34,733 nt of DNA from Desulfohalobiaceae bacterium (GCA_021737615.1 JAIPDR010000014.1:1-34733), one strand, 5' to 3'; numbered from the stretch's first letter, positions 21,986 through 31,509 are shown. Made by a program: numbers and translations. The notes: a model not told the origin generated them from the sequence alone.

Positions 21986-23657
21986 CCCCCTGCTCCTTGA
22001 GATCGCGACGCAAAACCTTGCCCACGATGGTCTTTGGCAGTTCCTCCCGGATCTCGATCCGCCTAGGGACCTTGTATCCGGCCAGCTTTTCCCGGCAGAA
22101 CCCGGCAATCTCCTTTTTATCCAGGGTTTCTCCCTTTTTGGGCACGACATAGGCCTTGATGATTTCGCCCCTGGTCTTGTGGGGCACCCCGACACAGGCC
22201 GCATCCAGGACCTTGGGGTGCTCGTAGAGGACTTCCTCTATCTCCCGGGGATAGACATTCAAGCCGCCGGAAATAATGAGATCCTTTTTGCGGTCGACGA
22301 TAAAAAAATAGCCTTCCTCGTCCATGTAGGCGATGTCTCCGGTGTACAACCAGCCCTCCCGGAGGGTCTCGGCGGTTTCCCCGGCCCGGTTCAGATAGCC
22401 CTGCATGACCTGGGGGCCTCTGACTACCAGCTCTCCGATCTCACCCTGGGGCAGGGCCCTGGTTCCGGTCCGGATATCCACGATCAAGGCATCCGTATCC
22501 GGGAAAGGGAGACCGATGGAACCTTTCTTCCGCTTGCCTCGCAGGGGATTGAAATGAGTGATCGGCGAGGCTTCGGTCAGTCCGTAGCCTTCGATCAGAT
22601 CGGCTCCGGTCACCTCCTTGAACTTCTTAAGGAGCTCGACCGGCATGGGGGCTGAGCCGGTCACGGAGATGCGAATGGATTGCAAATCGAAATCCTGGAT
22701 GTTTTTCTGCTGGAGCAGGGTATTGAAAACAGCCGGAGCGGACGGAAAGATGGTCGGTTTGAGCTTGTTGATGGCCTTTAAGACCTCCTGGGGAACGAAC
22801 TGGGGATAGGGGGCCACGGTAGCGGCCAGGGCCACGGCAAAATTGAGACAGACCGTCAGCCCGTAGACATGAAAATAGGGCAGCAATCCCAGAAAGATTT
22901 CCGGTTCTTTTCCGATATCGTGCAGGACAACGATGCACTGCTGGACATTGGCAGCCAGGCTGTCGTGGCTGAGCTTGACCCCCTTTGGCTGTCCGGTCGT
23001 GCCTCCGGTATACTGGATCGCGGCCAGGTCCCTGGAAGGATCCACCGAAACCGGCTGAAAAGCGGTTCCCTGCTGCATGACGTCCTTCCAGGCAAAGATC
23101 CTCTGCCTGTCAAAGGGCACTCTGACCCTGGTGCCTTCCCGCCAGGCCTTTAGCGGGTAAAGCAGATTCAAAGGAAAAGAGAGGCTATCGCCGACCGAGG
23201 TGTAAATCATCTTTTCCAGGCCCAGCCTGGACTCCAGGGAATGGATCTTCGGCCAGAGCCGGTCCAGGGCGATCAGGAAACGGGTTCCGGAATCCGTGAA
23301 CTGGTGGACCAGCTCCTTTTCCATATACAAAGGATTGGTCATGACCACCACCCCCCCTGCCTTGAGGGCTCCGAAATAGCTGATAACCGTCTGGGGAAGG
23401 TTGGGCAGCATGATCCCGACCCTGTCGCCTTTATGCAGCCCGAGACGGGTCAGATTCGCGGCCAGGATCTCAGCCCGGTCCTTCAAGCGGGCGTAGTTGA
23501 GCTTCATGTTCTGAAAGACGAGGGCCGGCCTGTCCGGGTGATCCCTGGCCGATCGGTCCAGATATTCAAACAGAGGCAGGGATTCGTATTCGAGATGAAA
23601 GCTGACATTGGGGTCATAGCTCTTCAGCCAGAGCCGGTTGATCTCGTTCTCAAACAT
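21969..23657 (-). CDS. fadD: Long-chain fatty acid-CoA ligase
   Basis: 562 residues. The AMP-forming ligase activates fatty acids to acyl-CoA. P-loop YTGGTTGQPKG (216-226), EGYGLTEASP (356-365), GWLYTGD, then the hinge DRKKDLIISGG and the C-terminal lysine motif GKVLRRDL. The start is ATG 23657 (MFENEINRLW), with GGAG 5 nt upstream; an ATG at 23711 lacks a ribosome-binding site. The C-terminal DESEE and the stop derive from the GTGAGGA repeat. Chain length specificity is inferred from overall similarity. The gene stands alone, 200 bp from the methyltransferase upstream. Confidence 0.9.
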   Translation of the reverse strand: MFENEINRLWLKSYDPNVSFHLEYESLPLFEYLDRSARDHPDRPALVFQNMKLNYARLKDRAEILAANLTRLGLHKGDRVGIMLPNLPQTVISYFGALKAGGVVVMTNPLYMEKELVHQFTDSGTRFLIALDRLWPKIHSLESRLGLEKMIYTSVGDSLSFPLNLLYPLKAWREGTRVRVPFDRQRIFAWKDVMQQGTAFQPVSVDPSRDLAAIQYTGGTTGQPKGVKLSHDSLAANVQQCIVVLHDIGKEPEIFLGLLPYFHVYGLTVCLNFAVALAATVAPYPQFVPQEVLKAINKLKPTIFPSAPAVFNTLLQQKNIQDFDLQSIRISVTGSAPMPVELLKKFKEVTGADLIEGYGLTEASPITHFNPLRGKRKKGSIGLPFPDTDALIVDIRTGTRALPQGEIGELVVRGPQVMQGYLNRAGETAETLREGWLYTGDIAYMDEEGYFFIVDRKKDLIISGGLNVYPREIEEVLYEHPKVLDAACVGVPHKTRGEIIKAYVVPKKGETLDKKEIAGFCREKLAGYKVPRRIEIREELPKTIVGKVLRRDLKEQGDESEE

Positions 23658-23857
23658 GTGAACTCCGTATACCGGAAGCCGGCTGTAAAGCCGGTCTTTC
23701 GTTACATCCATAACAATTATGGCAGTAACTGCTTAAATGACTTTAAAATTGGGGTTCATCCAGTTTTTGCGTACTTTAAGTTCTTAAGCTAACAGCTAAC
23801 CGCACAGGTCCACAAATTTCAGCTCACGGAAAGAGCTCTGCAATTTGAACCCGGAGC

Positions 23858-25018
23858 TCACCTGGAAAGGACGAAGACCGCCTCCAGGTGCCAGGTCTGG
23901 GGGAACATGTCGAATAAGGCGACTTTTTCCATTTTCCAGCCCTGTTTTAAAAAAAGACGCAGATCCCGGCAGGTGTTGACCAGGTCACAGGAGACCCAGA
24001 CCAGTCTCTGGAGGCTGTCCAGACTGCGCACAGATTCGAGGCCTTTTTTGCCCCCGCCGGTCCGCGGCGGATCCAGGACCAGGCCCTTGGGGGAAAAATC
24101 CGCCAGGAGATTCCCCGGCAACAAACCGGACAGGTCGAGCCGTTCGACCCGCAGGTTGTCCAGGCCTGCCTCCAGAGCGCTCTGCCTGCAGGAATCAACC
24201 GCCCCTGGCTCCTGTTCCAAAGCCAGGACCCGGTCGTTGACCATAGTCAGGGGCAGGGCGAAGTTCCCGGCACCGGCATAGAGATCGGCCACCCGGCCGA
24301 AACCTGCCAGACAGGAGGTCACATAGGCCGTCAGATCCTGATTCAACAGCCAGTTGGCCTGGAAAAAGCTCCCGGCCGAGACCTTGAGCTGCATCTGATA
24401 AGCCGGAAAAGGCAGGCGGACGGCCTCCCCATCTAAGTCGGAAACCGGTCTGCCCAGCAGCGGTCCGGCCGCGATGGTGTGTTTACCATCGGGCAATCCC
24501 TGGCAGACCCTGCTCAGTCCCTGCCCCAGGGGCCGGGCCAGGAGGAGGCAGTCCTTGAGTGGAACCAGCTCATGGCTGCCCATTTTTTTGAAATGGGGCC
24601 TGGATGCGTGGACATGGATCTGCCCCCGCCAGCGGTAACGCCAGCCTCTGGGGCTCGGAAAGACCTCGACAGGCACCCCGGCAGCCTCCGGGTGGTCGGG
24701 CAGGGCCCTGAAAAGTTCGGCTGACAGTAATTCTTTTTTGAGGTAAAGCTGCAGCCGATTGGGGATAACCCCAAAGAGACAGCCGCCGCAAGCATGGGCA
24801 TGGGGGCAGGGGTGGGGCCGCCGCCCGGGCAGAGGCTCGATGATTTTTGTACAGACCGCCCGCAGATAATCCTTTTTTTCCTGGGTCATCCCGAGCCTGA
24901 CCAGCTCCCCGGGAAAGACGCCGGGTTCGATGATGACCACTTTTCCGGATTCCAGACGGGAAAGCCCCCTGCCCCTCCAGATCAGTTTCTCCACCCGCAC
25001 AACCGGTTCGTTCTTCAT
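23858..25018 (-). CDS. RNA uracil-C5 methyltransferase (TrmA/RumA family)
   Basis: 386 residues. An N-terminal TRAM-like region (VEKLIWRGRGLSRLESGKVV) is followed by a Cx5Cx2C cluster motif (C71, C77, C80 in CPHAHACGGC) typical of RumA-type enzymes with a [4Fe-4S] cluster. The SAM motif is VADLYAGAGNFALPL, then LDPPRTGG and the catalytic-cysteine region WVSCDLVNTCRDL. It methylates uracil C5 in rRNA or tRNA; whether the target is 23S U747, U1939 or tRNA U54 cannot be said. It starts 6 nt after yhhQ ends, so it is probably the last gene of a queF-yhhQ operon. Confidence 0.85.
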   Translation of the reverse strand: MKNEPVVRVEKLIWRGRGLSRLESGKVVIIEPGVFPGELVRLGMTQEKKDYLRAVCTKIIEPLPGRRPHPCPHAHACGGCLFGVIPNRLQLYLKKELLSAELFRALPDHPEAAGVPVEVFPSPRGWRYRWRGQIHVHASRPHFKKMGSHELVPLKDCLLLARPLGQGLSRVCQGLPDGKHTIAAGPLLGRPVSDLDGEAVRLPFPAYQMQLKVSAGSFFQANWLLNQDLTAYVTSCLAGFGRVADLYAGAGNFALPLTMVNDRVLALEQEPGAVDSCRQSALEAGLDNLRVERLDLSGLLPGNLLADFSPKGLVLDPPRTGGGKKGLESVRSLDSLQRLVWVSCDLVNTCRDLRLFLKQGWKMEKVALFDMFPQTWHLEAVFVLSR

Positions 25019-25024
25019 GGGCGC

Positions 25025-25639
25025 CTAACCCCGATAGCCCGGCAGCATTTCTTTCTGCCGAAGATACCAGACCAGGAGGTAGACCAGGCCCGTATCCAGG
25101 GCCGCGATAGCCAGTTTGACGACCCACTGGCCCCATATCAGCGGAAAGAGCGGCATCTGGCCGTAAAAGGCGATACTGATGAACACGGTCGAGTCGATGA
25201 GCTGGGAGACCACGGTGGAGCAGTTGTTTCTGAACCACAGGTGCCGGCCGGAGGTGGCTTTTTTCCAGAAATCAAAAGACCAGACGTCGTGGAGCTGACT
25301 GAGGAGGTAGGCCGCCAGGGACCCGAGGATGATTCGCGGAGTGGTACCCAGGATCAGGGCAAAGGCCTCCTGGTTTTCCCAGAATGGTGCGGCCGGCCAG
25401 TTGAGGGCCAGCTGAATCAAGACCAGACTGGCCACCAGGGTGCCGAAACCGGCCAGGACCACCTGATTGGCCTTTTCCCTGCCCCAGATTTCATTGATCA
25501 CATCGGTGCAGACAAAGGTCACGCAGTAGGCCAGCACCCCGGCCGGAACGAAAATCCCGCCCACGGTTATGATCTTTCCGGCCAGAACGGCGGCGATGAC
25601 CAGACTGCCGGCAAAAAGGGCCGTCAGAAAGGCAAACAT
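25025..25639 (-). CDS. yhhQ: Queuosine precursor transporter, YhhQ family
   Basis: 204 residues, an integral membrane protein of the VUT/YhhQ family with about six hydrophobic segments. Family patterns: VPAGVLAYCVTFVCTDVINE near the N-terminus, and FRNNCSTVVSQLIDSTVF in the middle. YhhQ imports queuine precursors (preQ0/preQ1) in studied bacteria. It lies 4 nt downstream of queF, which supports that role. Confidence 0.9.
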   Translation of the reverse strand: MFAFLTALFAGSLVIAAVLAGKIITVGGIFVPAGVLAYCVTFVCTDVINEIWGREKANQVVLAGFGTLVASLVLIQLALNWPAAPFWENQEAFALILGTTPRIILGSLAAYLLSQLHDVWSFDFWKKATSGRHLWFRNNCSTVVSQLIDSTVFISIAFYGQMPLFPLIWGQWVVKLAIAALDTGLVYLLVWYLRQKEMLPGYRG

Positions 25640-25643
25640 CCCT

Positions 25644-26036
25644 TCACACCTCCAGAGAACCTTGAATCGCAGTCGTTTTGAATCCGCCCCGGATGTTGTA
25701 GACAGTGGTCACCTTCAAGCGGCTGGTCTGTAAGGCCTGCTTCAAGTCCCTGTGTATCCGGGCCGTAGCCTCTTCCTGGTAGATGCCCACATTCTTGTAA
25801 CTCGTGACGTAGTACTTCAGCGACTTGAGCTCTATGCACAGGCCTCCCTCGGGATAGTACTCAATGATCAGCCGGGCCACATCCGGGAGTCCGCTGTAGG
25901 GGCAGACGGCGACGAACTCCCGCGTTTCCGTCTTGATATATTGATCCCGGCTCTCGAAGGCAAAGACCTCCAGAAAGTCCGCCCTGATGTTTTCCCTGCC
26001 CGTATACTCGAACACCTGTCCTTCGGCAATCGGCAT
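25644..26036 (-). CDS. queF: NADPH-dependent preQ0 reductase QueF
   Basis: 130 residues, the short QueF type. It reduces the nitrile of preQ0 to the amine preQ1 in queuosine synthesis. The catalytic cysteine is C45 in [10 protein letters not shown] (D52 the acid). The QueF signature IELKSLKYY (68-76) binds NADPH. ATG 26036 follows GGAGG at 8 nt. The leader (26037-26169) was checked for a preQ1 riboswitch; none was found. It is first in a queF-yhhQ-methyltransferase run. Other queuosine genes are not in the window. Confidence 0.95.
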   Translation of the reverse strand: MPIAEGQVFEYTGRENIRADFLEVFAFESRDQYIKTETREFVAVCPYSGLPDVARLIIEYYPEGGLCIELKSLKYYVTSYKNVGIYQEEATARIHRDLKQALQTSRLKVTTVYNIRGGFKTTAIQGSLEV

Positions 26037-26169
26037 GGCCTTGCCCTCCTAAGGTTGAAAATGTTTCACCCGGACCCGGTCCGGATAGACCGGGGCGGGT
26101 CGAGATTTCCGATTCCAGGTTCAGGGATAAAAGCCGGAAAATTAGCTGCAAGGACTGTATTCTCTGCAT

Positions 26170-27060
26170 TCAGATCCAAGACTCTAGGCGGTGGTGAAGC
26201 AGATAAGTGAGGAGGATCTTGTTGATACATTTCACAGCCACAGATTCAGAGACGACTCCGCAACCAGGCAGAGGCGAGGTCTCGCAAAAATCCATTCCCA
26301 GGAGGCGGACCCCTGAAAACAGGCCGGACCAGAAGTTGTTCAGCCAGGTATAGCTCAGCCCCCCTGGCTCCGGGGTGCCTGTACCGGGCATGATCGACGG
26401 ATCAAGGACATCGGCGTCAAAGCTTATGTAGAGCGGCCTCTGGTCTATAAACTCCCTGACTCGGGCCGCGGCTTCCACCGGGCTGCCCGTTTCCCAGGCA
26501 AAAAGGGTCAGCAGTCCGGTTCCCCGGTCCCTGTCTATGGTTCCGGACTCTTCCCGACAGAGGCTGCGGATCCCCACCTGAGCCAGAGCGGCTCCCTGTT
26601 CTCTGGCCCTGGCCATGACGCAGGCATGGGAATACCTGCTCCCCTGAAACTCCTGTCTCAAATCGGCATGGGCATCCAGCTGCAGGACCACGAGCTCGGG
26701 ATAATGCCTCCTGTAAAATTCAATCGGGGCCAGGGCCAGACTGTGCTCTCCGCCCAGGGTGAGCAGGAAGTCGCTCCCGGGATCCAATCGTTTTTGCAGC
26801 GCAGCCAGCAGCTGCCGGTAACAGTCCTGCGGCCCTGAAACAGGGGCCGGAAAAAATGGAATGGTCTCGAAATGGGCCAGGTCGGCGAGGTCCGCTCCCA
26901 GCTCCTGATCCCAGGTCTCGATCTCGTAACTGGCCTGCAGCAAGGACCGGGGGCCGTCTAACGTGCCCTTGGCAAAGCTGGCCGTGGCTTCGTAGGGCAC
27001 AGGCCAGACATGGACCAGCTGTCCGTTTCGAGAATCAAGATCCAGGTAATTTGTGTACAT
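26170..27060 (-). CDS. speB: Agmatinase
   Basis: 296 residues, ureohydrolase family. It hydrolyses agmatine to putrescine and urea. The manganese-binding motifs are GGEHSL (103-108), QLDAHADLR (127-135) and SFDADVLDP (213-221). It is downstream of pdaD on the same strand, which makes agmatine, so together they form an arginine-to-putrescine route; this favours agmatinase over arginase or formimidoylglutamase. An 82-bp gap with a GTTCACGG repeat separates the two genes. Confidence 0.9.
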   Translation of the reverse strand: MYTNYLDLDSRNGQLVHVWPVPYEATASFAKGTLDGPRSLLQASYEIETWDQELGADLADLAHFETIPFFPAPVSGPQDCYRQLLAALQKRLDPGSDFLLTLGGEHSLALAPIEFYRRHYPELVVLQLDAHADLRQEFQGSRYSHACVMARAREQGAALAQVGIRSLCREESGTIDRDRGTGLLTLFAWETGSPVEAAARVREFIDQRPLYISFDADVLDPSIMPGTGTPEPGGLSYTWLNNFWSGLFSGVRLLGMDFCETSPLPGCGVVSESVAVKCINKILLTYLLHHRLESWI

Positions 27061-27070
27061 ACCTTACTAG

Positions 27071-27105
27071 GTTCCGGGTTCACGGTTCACAGTTCACGGT
27101 TGCAG
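27071..27105 (+). repeat. GTTCACGG repeat copy 4
   Basis: GTTCCGGGTTCACGGTTCAC, then AGTTCACGGTTGCAG, ending in an A-run as in copy 1. It lies 10 bp upstream of the speB start, inside the pdaD-speB gap, so it would be in the speB leader. Confidence 0.8.
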
Positions 27106-27142
27106 AAAAAAAAGACCAAGAGATGGCAAGAACTATCTACAA

Positions 27143-27688
27143 TCAGGGAATGAAGACCGCGGCAGAGATGGTCGTGGTCCATTGTCCGGCCACTCCCCTG
27201 GTCACGCAGGGGGCTGAAGCTGAATCGATGATCTCGCCGCTCATCAAATATATTTCCCGACGTTCATCATAGTCCTTGTCCGGGTCGAAGTCTATTCCCA
27301 GGGTCGTGGCCAGCATGGTCGAGGCCAGATCCTCAGCAAAGTCGCCTATCTCATCTTCTTCGGCTCCAAAAGTATGATGCTCGGATATGTATCCGTAATG
27401 GCTCTCGTCTGCAGGAAAGGCCATACCCACTGCCGCTCCGACCAGTCTGCCCTTTTCATTGGAGGCATTCCTGGCCATGACGCAGTAGGTGATCTGCCCC
27501 GGCTCCAGCTTCCTGATCCCTTCTTTCACTGAGATGATCTGGCACTTGGGGGGGAAAATGCTCGAGACATAGACCAGATTCTGTTTTTCGATCCCGGCGT
27601 CTCTCAAGGCAAGCTCAAAAGACTGCAGGTTGTTCTTGTGCCGGCCTATCCCTTTGGTGAAAAAAGCTTCCCGTGGTACAAATGTCAT
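27143..27688 (-). CDS. pdaD: Pyruvoyl-dependent arginine decarboxylase
   Basis: 181 residues. The proenzyme self-cleaves between two serines to form a pyruvoyl group; S42-S43 in [13 protein letters not shown] match the cleavage site of the archaeal enzyme. [20 protein letters not shown] and GYISEHH follow, as in the family. It makes agmatine from arginine, the substrate of SpeB next door. Such enzymes are best known in archaea and a scattered set of bacteria. GGGGTGAGCC precedes the ATG at 27688. Biosynthetic rather than acid-resistance use is inferred from context. Confidence 0.92.
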   Translation of the reverse strand: MTFVPREAFFTKGIGRHKNNLQSFELALRDAGIEKQNLVYVSSIFPPKCQIISVKEGIRKLEPGQITYCVMARNASNEKGRLVGAAVGMAFPADESHYGYISEHHTFGAEEDEIGDFAEDLASTMLATTLGIDFDPDKDYDERREIYLMSGEIIDSASAPCVTRGVAGQWTTTISAAVFIP

Positions 27689-27816
27689 GGCTCACCCCGC
27701 CCCTTGCGAAAATTGAAAATATATACCAGCAGTTGACCTGAATTGCGCTTTTGAATATTCGAACAATGAGATCCTCGATTGGTAACGACTGAAAGTATAT
27801 GTGGGCAGTGCTGTTT

Positions 27817-28461
27817 TCATTGCAATTTCTTACTGCGCAGAAATGGATTCTTCAGACCGAGGCTGTTCAGCCTGTTCTCCAGGCTTCGTATACCAGAAGC
27901 ACTTCCTGTAAAATCAACATAGACCCTGAACCAATTTTGATCGGGTTTTCGAAATTCATGGATCGAGGCCTGGATGTCGTTCTTTCTCAATCCGGAAACG
28001 ACCCGGACAGCCTGCTGTCTGGTTTTGAAGGCCGCTACCTGATAAACACAATGATACATCTGACTCCCTTGCTCTTCTGGAGGGGACGGTTCACTGGAAG
28101 CCTGCATCTCCCGGACTTCACCTGGACCGGACCGCTTCTGCCTGTCCGTCTGAACCTGGACCTTCTTCTTCAAGTCTTCAAAAAAGTTCAGGTCCTCTGC
28201 CTCCAGGACCTGATGCGAATTCTCTTCGGCCCGGGCTTCATTTTTTTCAACCGAATACCCAGGAATCCAGCCGGCGATCTTCGGCAGGAGGTTCTCCGGA
28301 TGGTAGCCCCGCCCGACAATAACCCCGAGGATGAAGATCCAGACCAGGGCCAGGCAGCCCAGAAAACAAAAAGAAACCAGTCCTGCCCAGCTCAAGGAAA
28401 ATTGGATCTTGCCGGATCCCTTCTTTTTACCGGTCGATTTCTTTTTCTTTGAAGCGGCCAT
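27817..28461 (-). CDS. SPOR-domain protein anchored in the inner membrane
   Basis: 214 residues. A Lys-rich N-terminus (SKKKKSTGKKKGSGK) is followed by one membrane segment (about 24-50), a charged linker, and a C-terminal SPOR domain (about 137-212: YQVAAFKTRQQAVRVVSGL, then WFRVYVDF). SPOR domains bind denuded peptidoglycan at division sites. Topology is predicted as cytoplasmic N-terminus with a periplasmic SPOR domain. It lies downstream of argS on the same strand, a frequent pairing in Desulfovibrionales. Confidence 0.88.
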   Translation of the reverse strand: MAASKKKKSTGKKKGSGKIQFSLSWAGLVSFCFLGCLALVWIFILGVIVGRGYHPENLLPKIAGWIPGYSVEKNEARAEENSHQVLEAEDLNFFEDLKKKVQVQTDRQKRSGPGEVREMQASSEPSPPEEQGSQMYHCVYQVAAFKTRQQAVRVVSGLRKNDIQASIHEFRKPDQNWFRVYVDFTGSASGIRSLENRLNSLGLKNPFLRSKKLQ

Positions 28462-28563
28462 TGTATCTTCAAACCTCGTAGCGCTGTTACATGAATGAAA
28501 TGTAACGGCTTTAAGATCTTAATGTTACTAGCATCCCCTGCGGAGCAAATCTACCCTAAACAG

Positions 28564-28609
28564 AACCAGGATCACCGTCGTATTTTCAAACCGACGATGA
28601 TTCCTGGTT
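28564..28609. terminator. Imperfect hairpin at the argS 3' end
   Basis: 28564-28580 (AACCAGGATCACCGTCG) pairs with 28592-28609 (CGACGATGATTCCTGGTT), with one bulge and one mismatch. The right arm ends at the last base of the argS stop. There is no U-tract, so it may reduce rather than stop read-through into the SPOR gene. A second short hairpin, GTTACAT/ATGTAAC, lies at about 28485-28505. Confidence 0.45.
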
Positions 28610-30261
28610 TACATCCTCTCCATGGGTTGTACTCCCAGGAGATTCAACCCGTTTTTCAGGACCTGAAGCACGCTTTTGACCAAGAGGAGGCGCGCCCCTG
28701 TCAATCTTTCGTCTCCTGCATTCACAATCTGGTGGCGGTTGTAATAGCGGTGCAGCATACCGGCCAAATCCCGGAGATAGTAACTGACCAGGTGCGGACT
28801 GTAGAGCCTGGCCGCTCCCTGGATGCAATCCGGAAAACGTTCCAGGGTCTGGATCAACTCCAGGTCTTCATCAGTATTCAAGCATTTCAATGTATCCGGT
28901 TCCGACTCCTCTTTTTGCCCTGACTCTCCGGCCTTGCGCAATACAGAACAGATTCTGGCGTGGGCGTACTGGACATAGAAGACCGGGTTTTCCATGCTTT
29001 TCTGCTTGAGCAGGTCAAGATCGAACTCCAGGCGACTGTCGCTCTTTCGGCTCAAGAAGGTGAATCTGGAGGCGTCGACCCCCACTTCGGCAATGACCTC
29101 GGCCAGGGTAACAAACTTGCCGGCCCGGGTCGACATGGAGATCTGCTCTCCTTTGCGAAGCAGATTGACCAGCTGGATCAGGACTACCTCGAAATCGGCC
29201 GCATCGCGTCCATGGGCGACAACCGCCGATTTCATCCTGGGGACATAGCCATGGTGATCGGCCCCCCAGACGTCTATCAGGGTGTCGTAGCCCCTGGAGA
29301 ATTTTTCCGCATGATAGGCGATATCAGAGGCAAAATAGGTCAATTCGCCGTCTGACTTGCGCAGGACCCTGTCCTTGTCATCACCATAGTCAGTGCTCTT
29401 AAACCAGAGGGCCCCGTCCCGCTCGTAGGCCAGCCCGCCAGCCAGCATATTCTCCAGGGTCTTGTCCACTGCCCGGGATTCGATCAACTCCTTTTCCGAA
29501 AACCAGCGGTCAAACCCGACCCTGAAGGCCTGCAGATCCTGCTTGATCCCATCCAGTATTCTGCGCTTGCCCTTTTCCAGGCAGATATCCAGGGCCTGTT
29601 GCTCACCTAGGTCCAAAAGCCCGCGGCCGTGCTCCTGATAGAACTCTTCGGCCAGATCGGTAATATATTCACCCTGATAGGAATCAGAAGGCAATTCAAC
29701 CCGAAAGCCGCAGACCTGCTGGTAACGAATCCAGAGAGAGCGAGCCAGGATATTCATCTGGCGCCCGGCGTCGTTTAAATAATATTCTGCGTCTACCCGG
29801 TACCCGGCAAAGCGCAGTATCCGGCAGAGGCTGTCGCCCACGGCCGCTCCCCGGCCGTGCCCGACATGCAGGGGACCGGTGGGGTTGGCGGATACGAATT
29901 CAACCAGGACTTTTTTCCCCTGTCCAAGGTCGAGAGAGCCATAGCTGTCCCCGGCCTCCAGGATCTCAGGGATCGTCTGCCGCCAGAAATCAGGGCTGAA
30001 AAAGAAATTCATGAACCCCGGGCCGGCAATCTCCACTTCCCGCAGCTCGGGTGACGACTCCAGGAGGGCGCTTCGAAGCTCCACCGCCAGATCCCGCGGT
30101 TTGAGGCCGGCCTCCTTACTCAAAACCAGAGCCAGGTTGCTGGCCAGGTCCCCGAAGGAATTTTTCCTCGGGGACTCCAGGGTGGCCTTGTCAGGCCAGT
30201 CAAGACCCTTTTCCAGGATCAGGTTTACCAGCCTGGAAGAGAGATACTGTTTCGACCTCAT
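28609..30261 (-). CDS. argS: Arginyl-tRNA synthetase
   Basis: 550 residues, class I synthetase. The N-terminal Add1 domain (SPRKNSFGDLASNLALVLSK) recognises the tRNA D-loop. The HIGH-type motif is HVGH (132-135) in NPTGPLHVGHGRGAAVGDSL. The KMSKS site is the degenerate MSTRAG usual for ArgRS. The C-terminal anticodon-binding DALR region is visible (YYLRDLAGMLHRYYNRHQIV). The gene starts 132 bp after fabD and is followed by the SPOR gene. Confidence 0.97.
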   Translation of the reverse strand: MRSKQYLSSRLVNLILEKGLDWPDKATLESPRKNSFGDLASNLALVLSKEAGLKPRDLAVELRSALLESSPELREVEIAGPGFMNFFFSPDFWRQTIPEILEAGDSYGSLDLGQGKKVLVEFVSANPTGPLHVGHGRGAAVGDSLCRILRFAGYRVDAEYYLNDAGRQMNILARSLWIRYQQVCGFRVELPSDSYQGEYITDLAEEFYQEHGRGLLDLGEQQALDICLEKGKRRILDGIKQDLQAFRVGFDRWFSEKELIESRAVDKTLENMLAGGLAYERDGALWFKSTDYGDDKDRVLRKSDGELTYFASDIAYHAEKFSRGYDTLIDVWGADHHGYVPRMKSAVVAHGRDAADFEVVLIQLVNLLRKGEQISMSTRAGKFVTLAEVIAEVGVDASRFTFLSRKSDSRLEFDLDLLKQKSMENPVFYVQYAHARICSVLRKAGESGQKEESEPDTLKCLNTDEDLELIQTLERFPDCIQGAARLYSPHLVSYYLRDLAGMLHRYYNRHQIVNAGDERLTGARLLLVKSVLQVLKNGLNLLGVQPMERM

Positions 30262-30393
30262 ATATACCTACTATCCTGTGGAGTCCTGAACCTCCGGGCT
30301 CGAGGGCTCCAGCCGACAACATTAAAAGTAACCGTAGACATCTTGATGGGGCCTCGACCGGCCCCGAGTTTTCGGGCCAAACGCTCCCGTGCT

Positions 30394-31347
30394 TCAGGGC
30401 CCGGAAAATTCTTCCCTGAGTCTCATTACCTCGTCCAGGCTGGAGATGTTCTCGGCCTTATACTCCTTGGCCTGAAGAATATGTTTGGCCAATCCGGTCA
30501 GGACTCCCTTGGGCCCCAACTCCAGCCAGTGCCTGACGCCTCTGTCCCACTGATCCTGGATCAGCTGCATCCAGAGCACCGGAGAGGTCATCTGCTGCTG
30601 CATCTTTTCCAGAATCATGTCCCCGGAGGTCTCGGGACGGGCCGTCACGTTCAGGTGGACGGGAATGCGCGGCTCTCTCCAGGAAAACCGCTTCATATAG
30701 GCGGACAGCTCCCGGGCCGGCTCCAGCATGAGCCTGGAGTGAAACGCCCCGCTGACCTGCAGGGGCAGGCCCCTGCCCTTTCGCTGTTTGATAAGCTCCA
30801 GGGCCTGATCCACTGCCTGTTTCTCACCGCTGATGACCAGCTGAGCCGGACTGTTGAAGTTGGCGATGCACAGCTCCCGCCCTGTCTGCTCCTTAACCTC
30901 GTTGACAATTTCCTGAACCACATCCTGATTCAATTTCAAGCAGGCCGCCATCTTTCCGGCCTGCTCCCTGCCGGCCTCAAACATCAACCTCCCCCGCAGG
31001 GCAACCAGATCCAGGACCTCCCGGACCTGCAGGACGCCGGCTGCGGCCAGGGCCACAAACTCGCCCACGCTGTGACCGGCCAGATAGGCAGGTTTGATAA
31101 CGGAATCGAGACCGGACCACAAGCCCAGACCAACGACCGTGAGCGCCGGCTGCTGATACCTGGTCTCGGTCATGGCCTTTGTATCGCCATCCCAGTAAAT
31201 TTCCCGCAAATCGGCCCCGGAGACGGTTTCGGCCTTTTTCCAGAGATCCATGATCTCAGGGTCCTTCTCAGCCATCTCTCTGCCCATCCCCTTTTCCTGA
31301 GACCCCTGACCAGGGAAAAGGAGCGTCATGGTCGCCTGATCAATCAT
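30394..31347 (-). CDS. fabD: Malonyl-CoA:ACP transacylase
   Basis: 317 residues. FabD moves malonyl from CoA to acyl carrier protein for fatty acid synthesis. The oxyanion loop FPGQGSQEKGMG (11-22), nucleophile S93 in GHSVGEF, and catalytic His in SGAFHSRLM (near 200) are present. The start is ATG 31347, with AGGAG 8 nt upstream; a frame extension to 31407 lacks similarity. Other fab genes are not adjacent. The gap to argS (30262-30393) contains a short hairpin, GGGGCC/GGCCCC. Confidence 0.95.
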   Translation of the reverse strand: MIDQATMTLLFPGQGSQEKGMGREMAEKDPEIMDLWKKAETVSGADLREIYWDGDTKAMTETRYQQPALTVVGLGLWSGLDSVIKPAYLAGHSVGEFVALAAAGVLQVREVLDLVALRGRLMFEAGREQAGKMAACLKLNQDVVQEIVNEVKEQTGRELCIANFNSPAQLVISGEKQAVDQALELIKQRKGRGLPLQVSGAFHSRLMLEPARELSAYMKRFSWREPRIPVHLNVTARPETSGDMILEKMQQQMTSPVLWMQLIQDQWDRGVRHWLELGPKGVLTGLAKHILQAKEYKAENISSLDEVMRLREEFSGP

Positions 31348-31509
31348 CGTGTCAACTCCTCGAAGCAGGGCTGTCCACTGCCTGATAAGCGGCCGCCCCT
31401 TAATCACTCATAAGTTATAGTTTTATTTAAAATCTCAATACTTGCTCTAGCCGCTCCATGATGATAGGCTGTCCTGCCGGTACGGTTTAATCCTATCCCG
31501 GAGCATTCT

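Noticed and set aside
26037-26169. Possible preQ1 riboswitch upstream of queF
   Set aside because: No preQ1-I core (A-rich tail with the short C-rich loop) or preQ1-II pattern could be found in this leader.
30343-31413. 356-codon open frame opposite fabD
   Set aside because: Antisense of fabD; composition typical of a GC-rich shadow frame.
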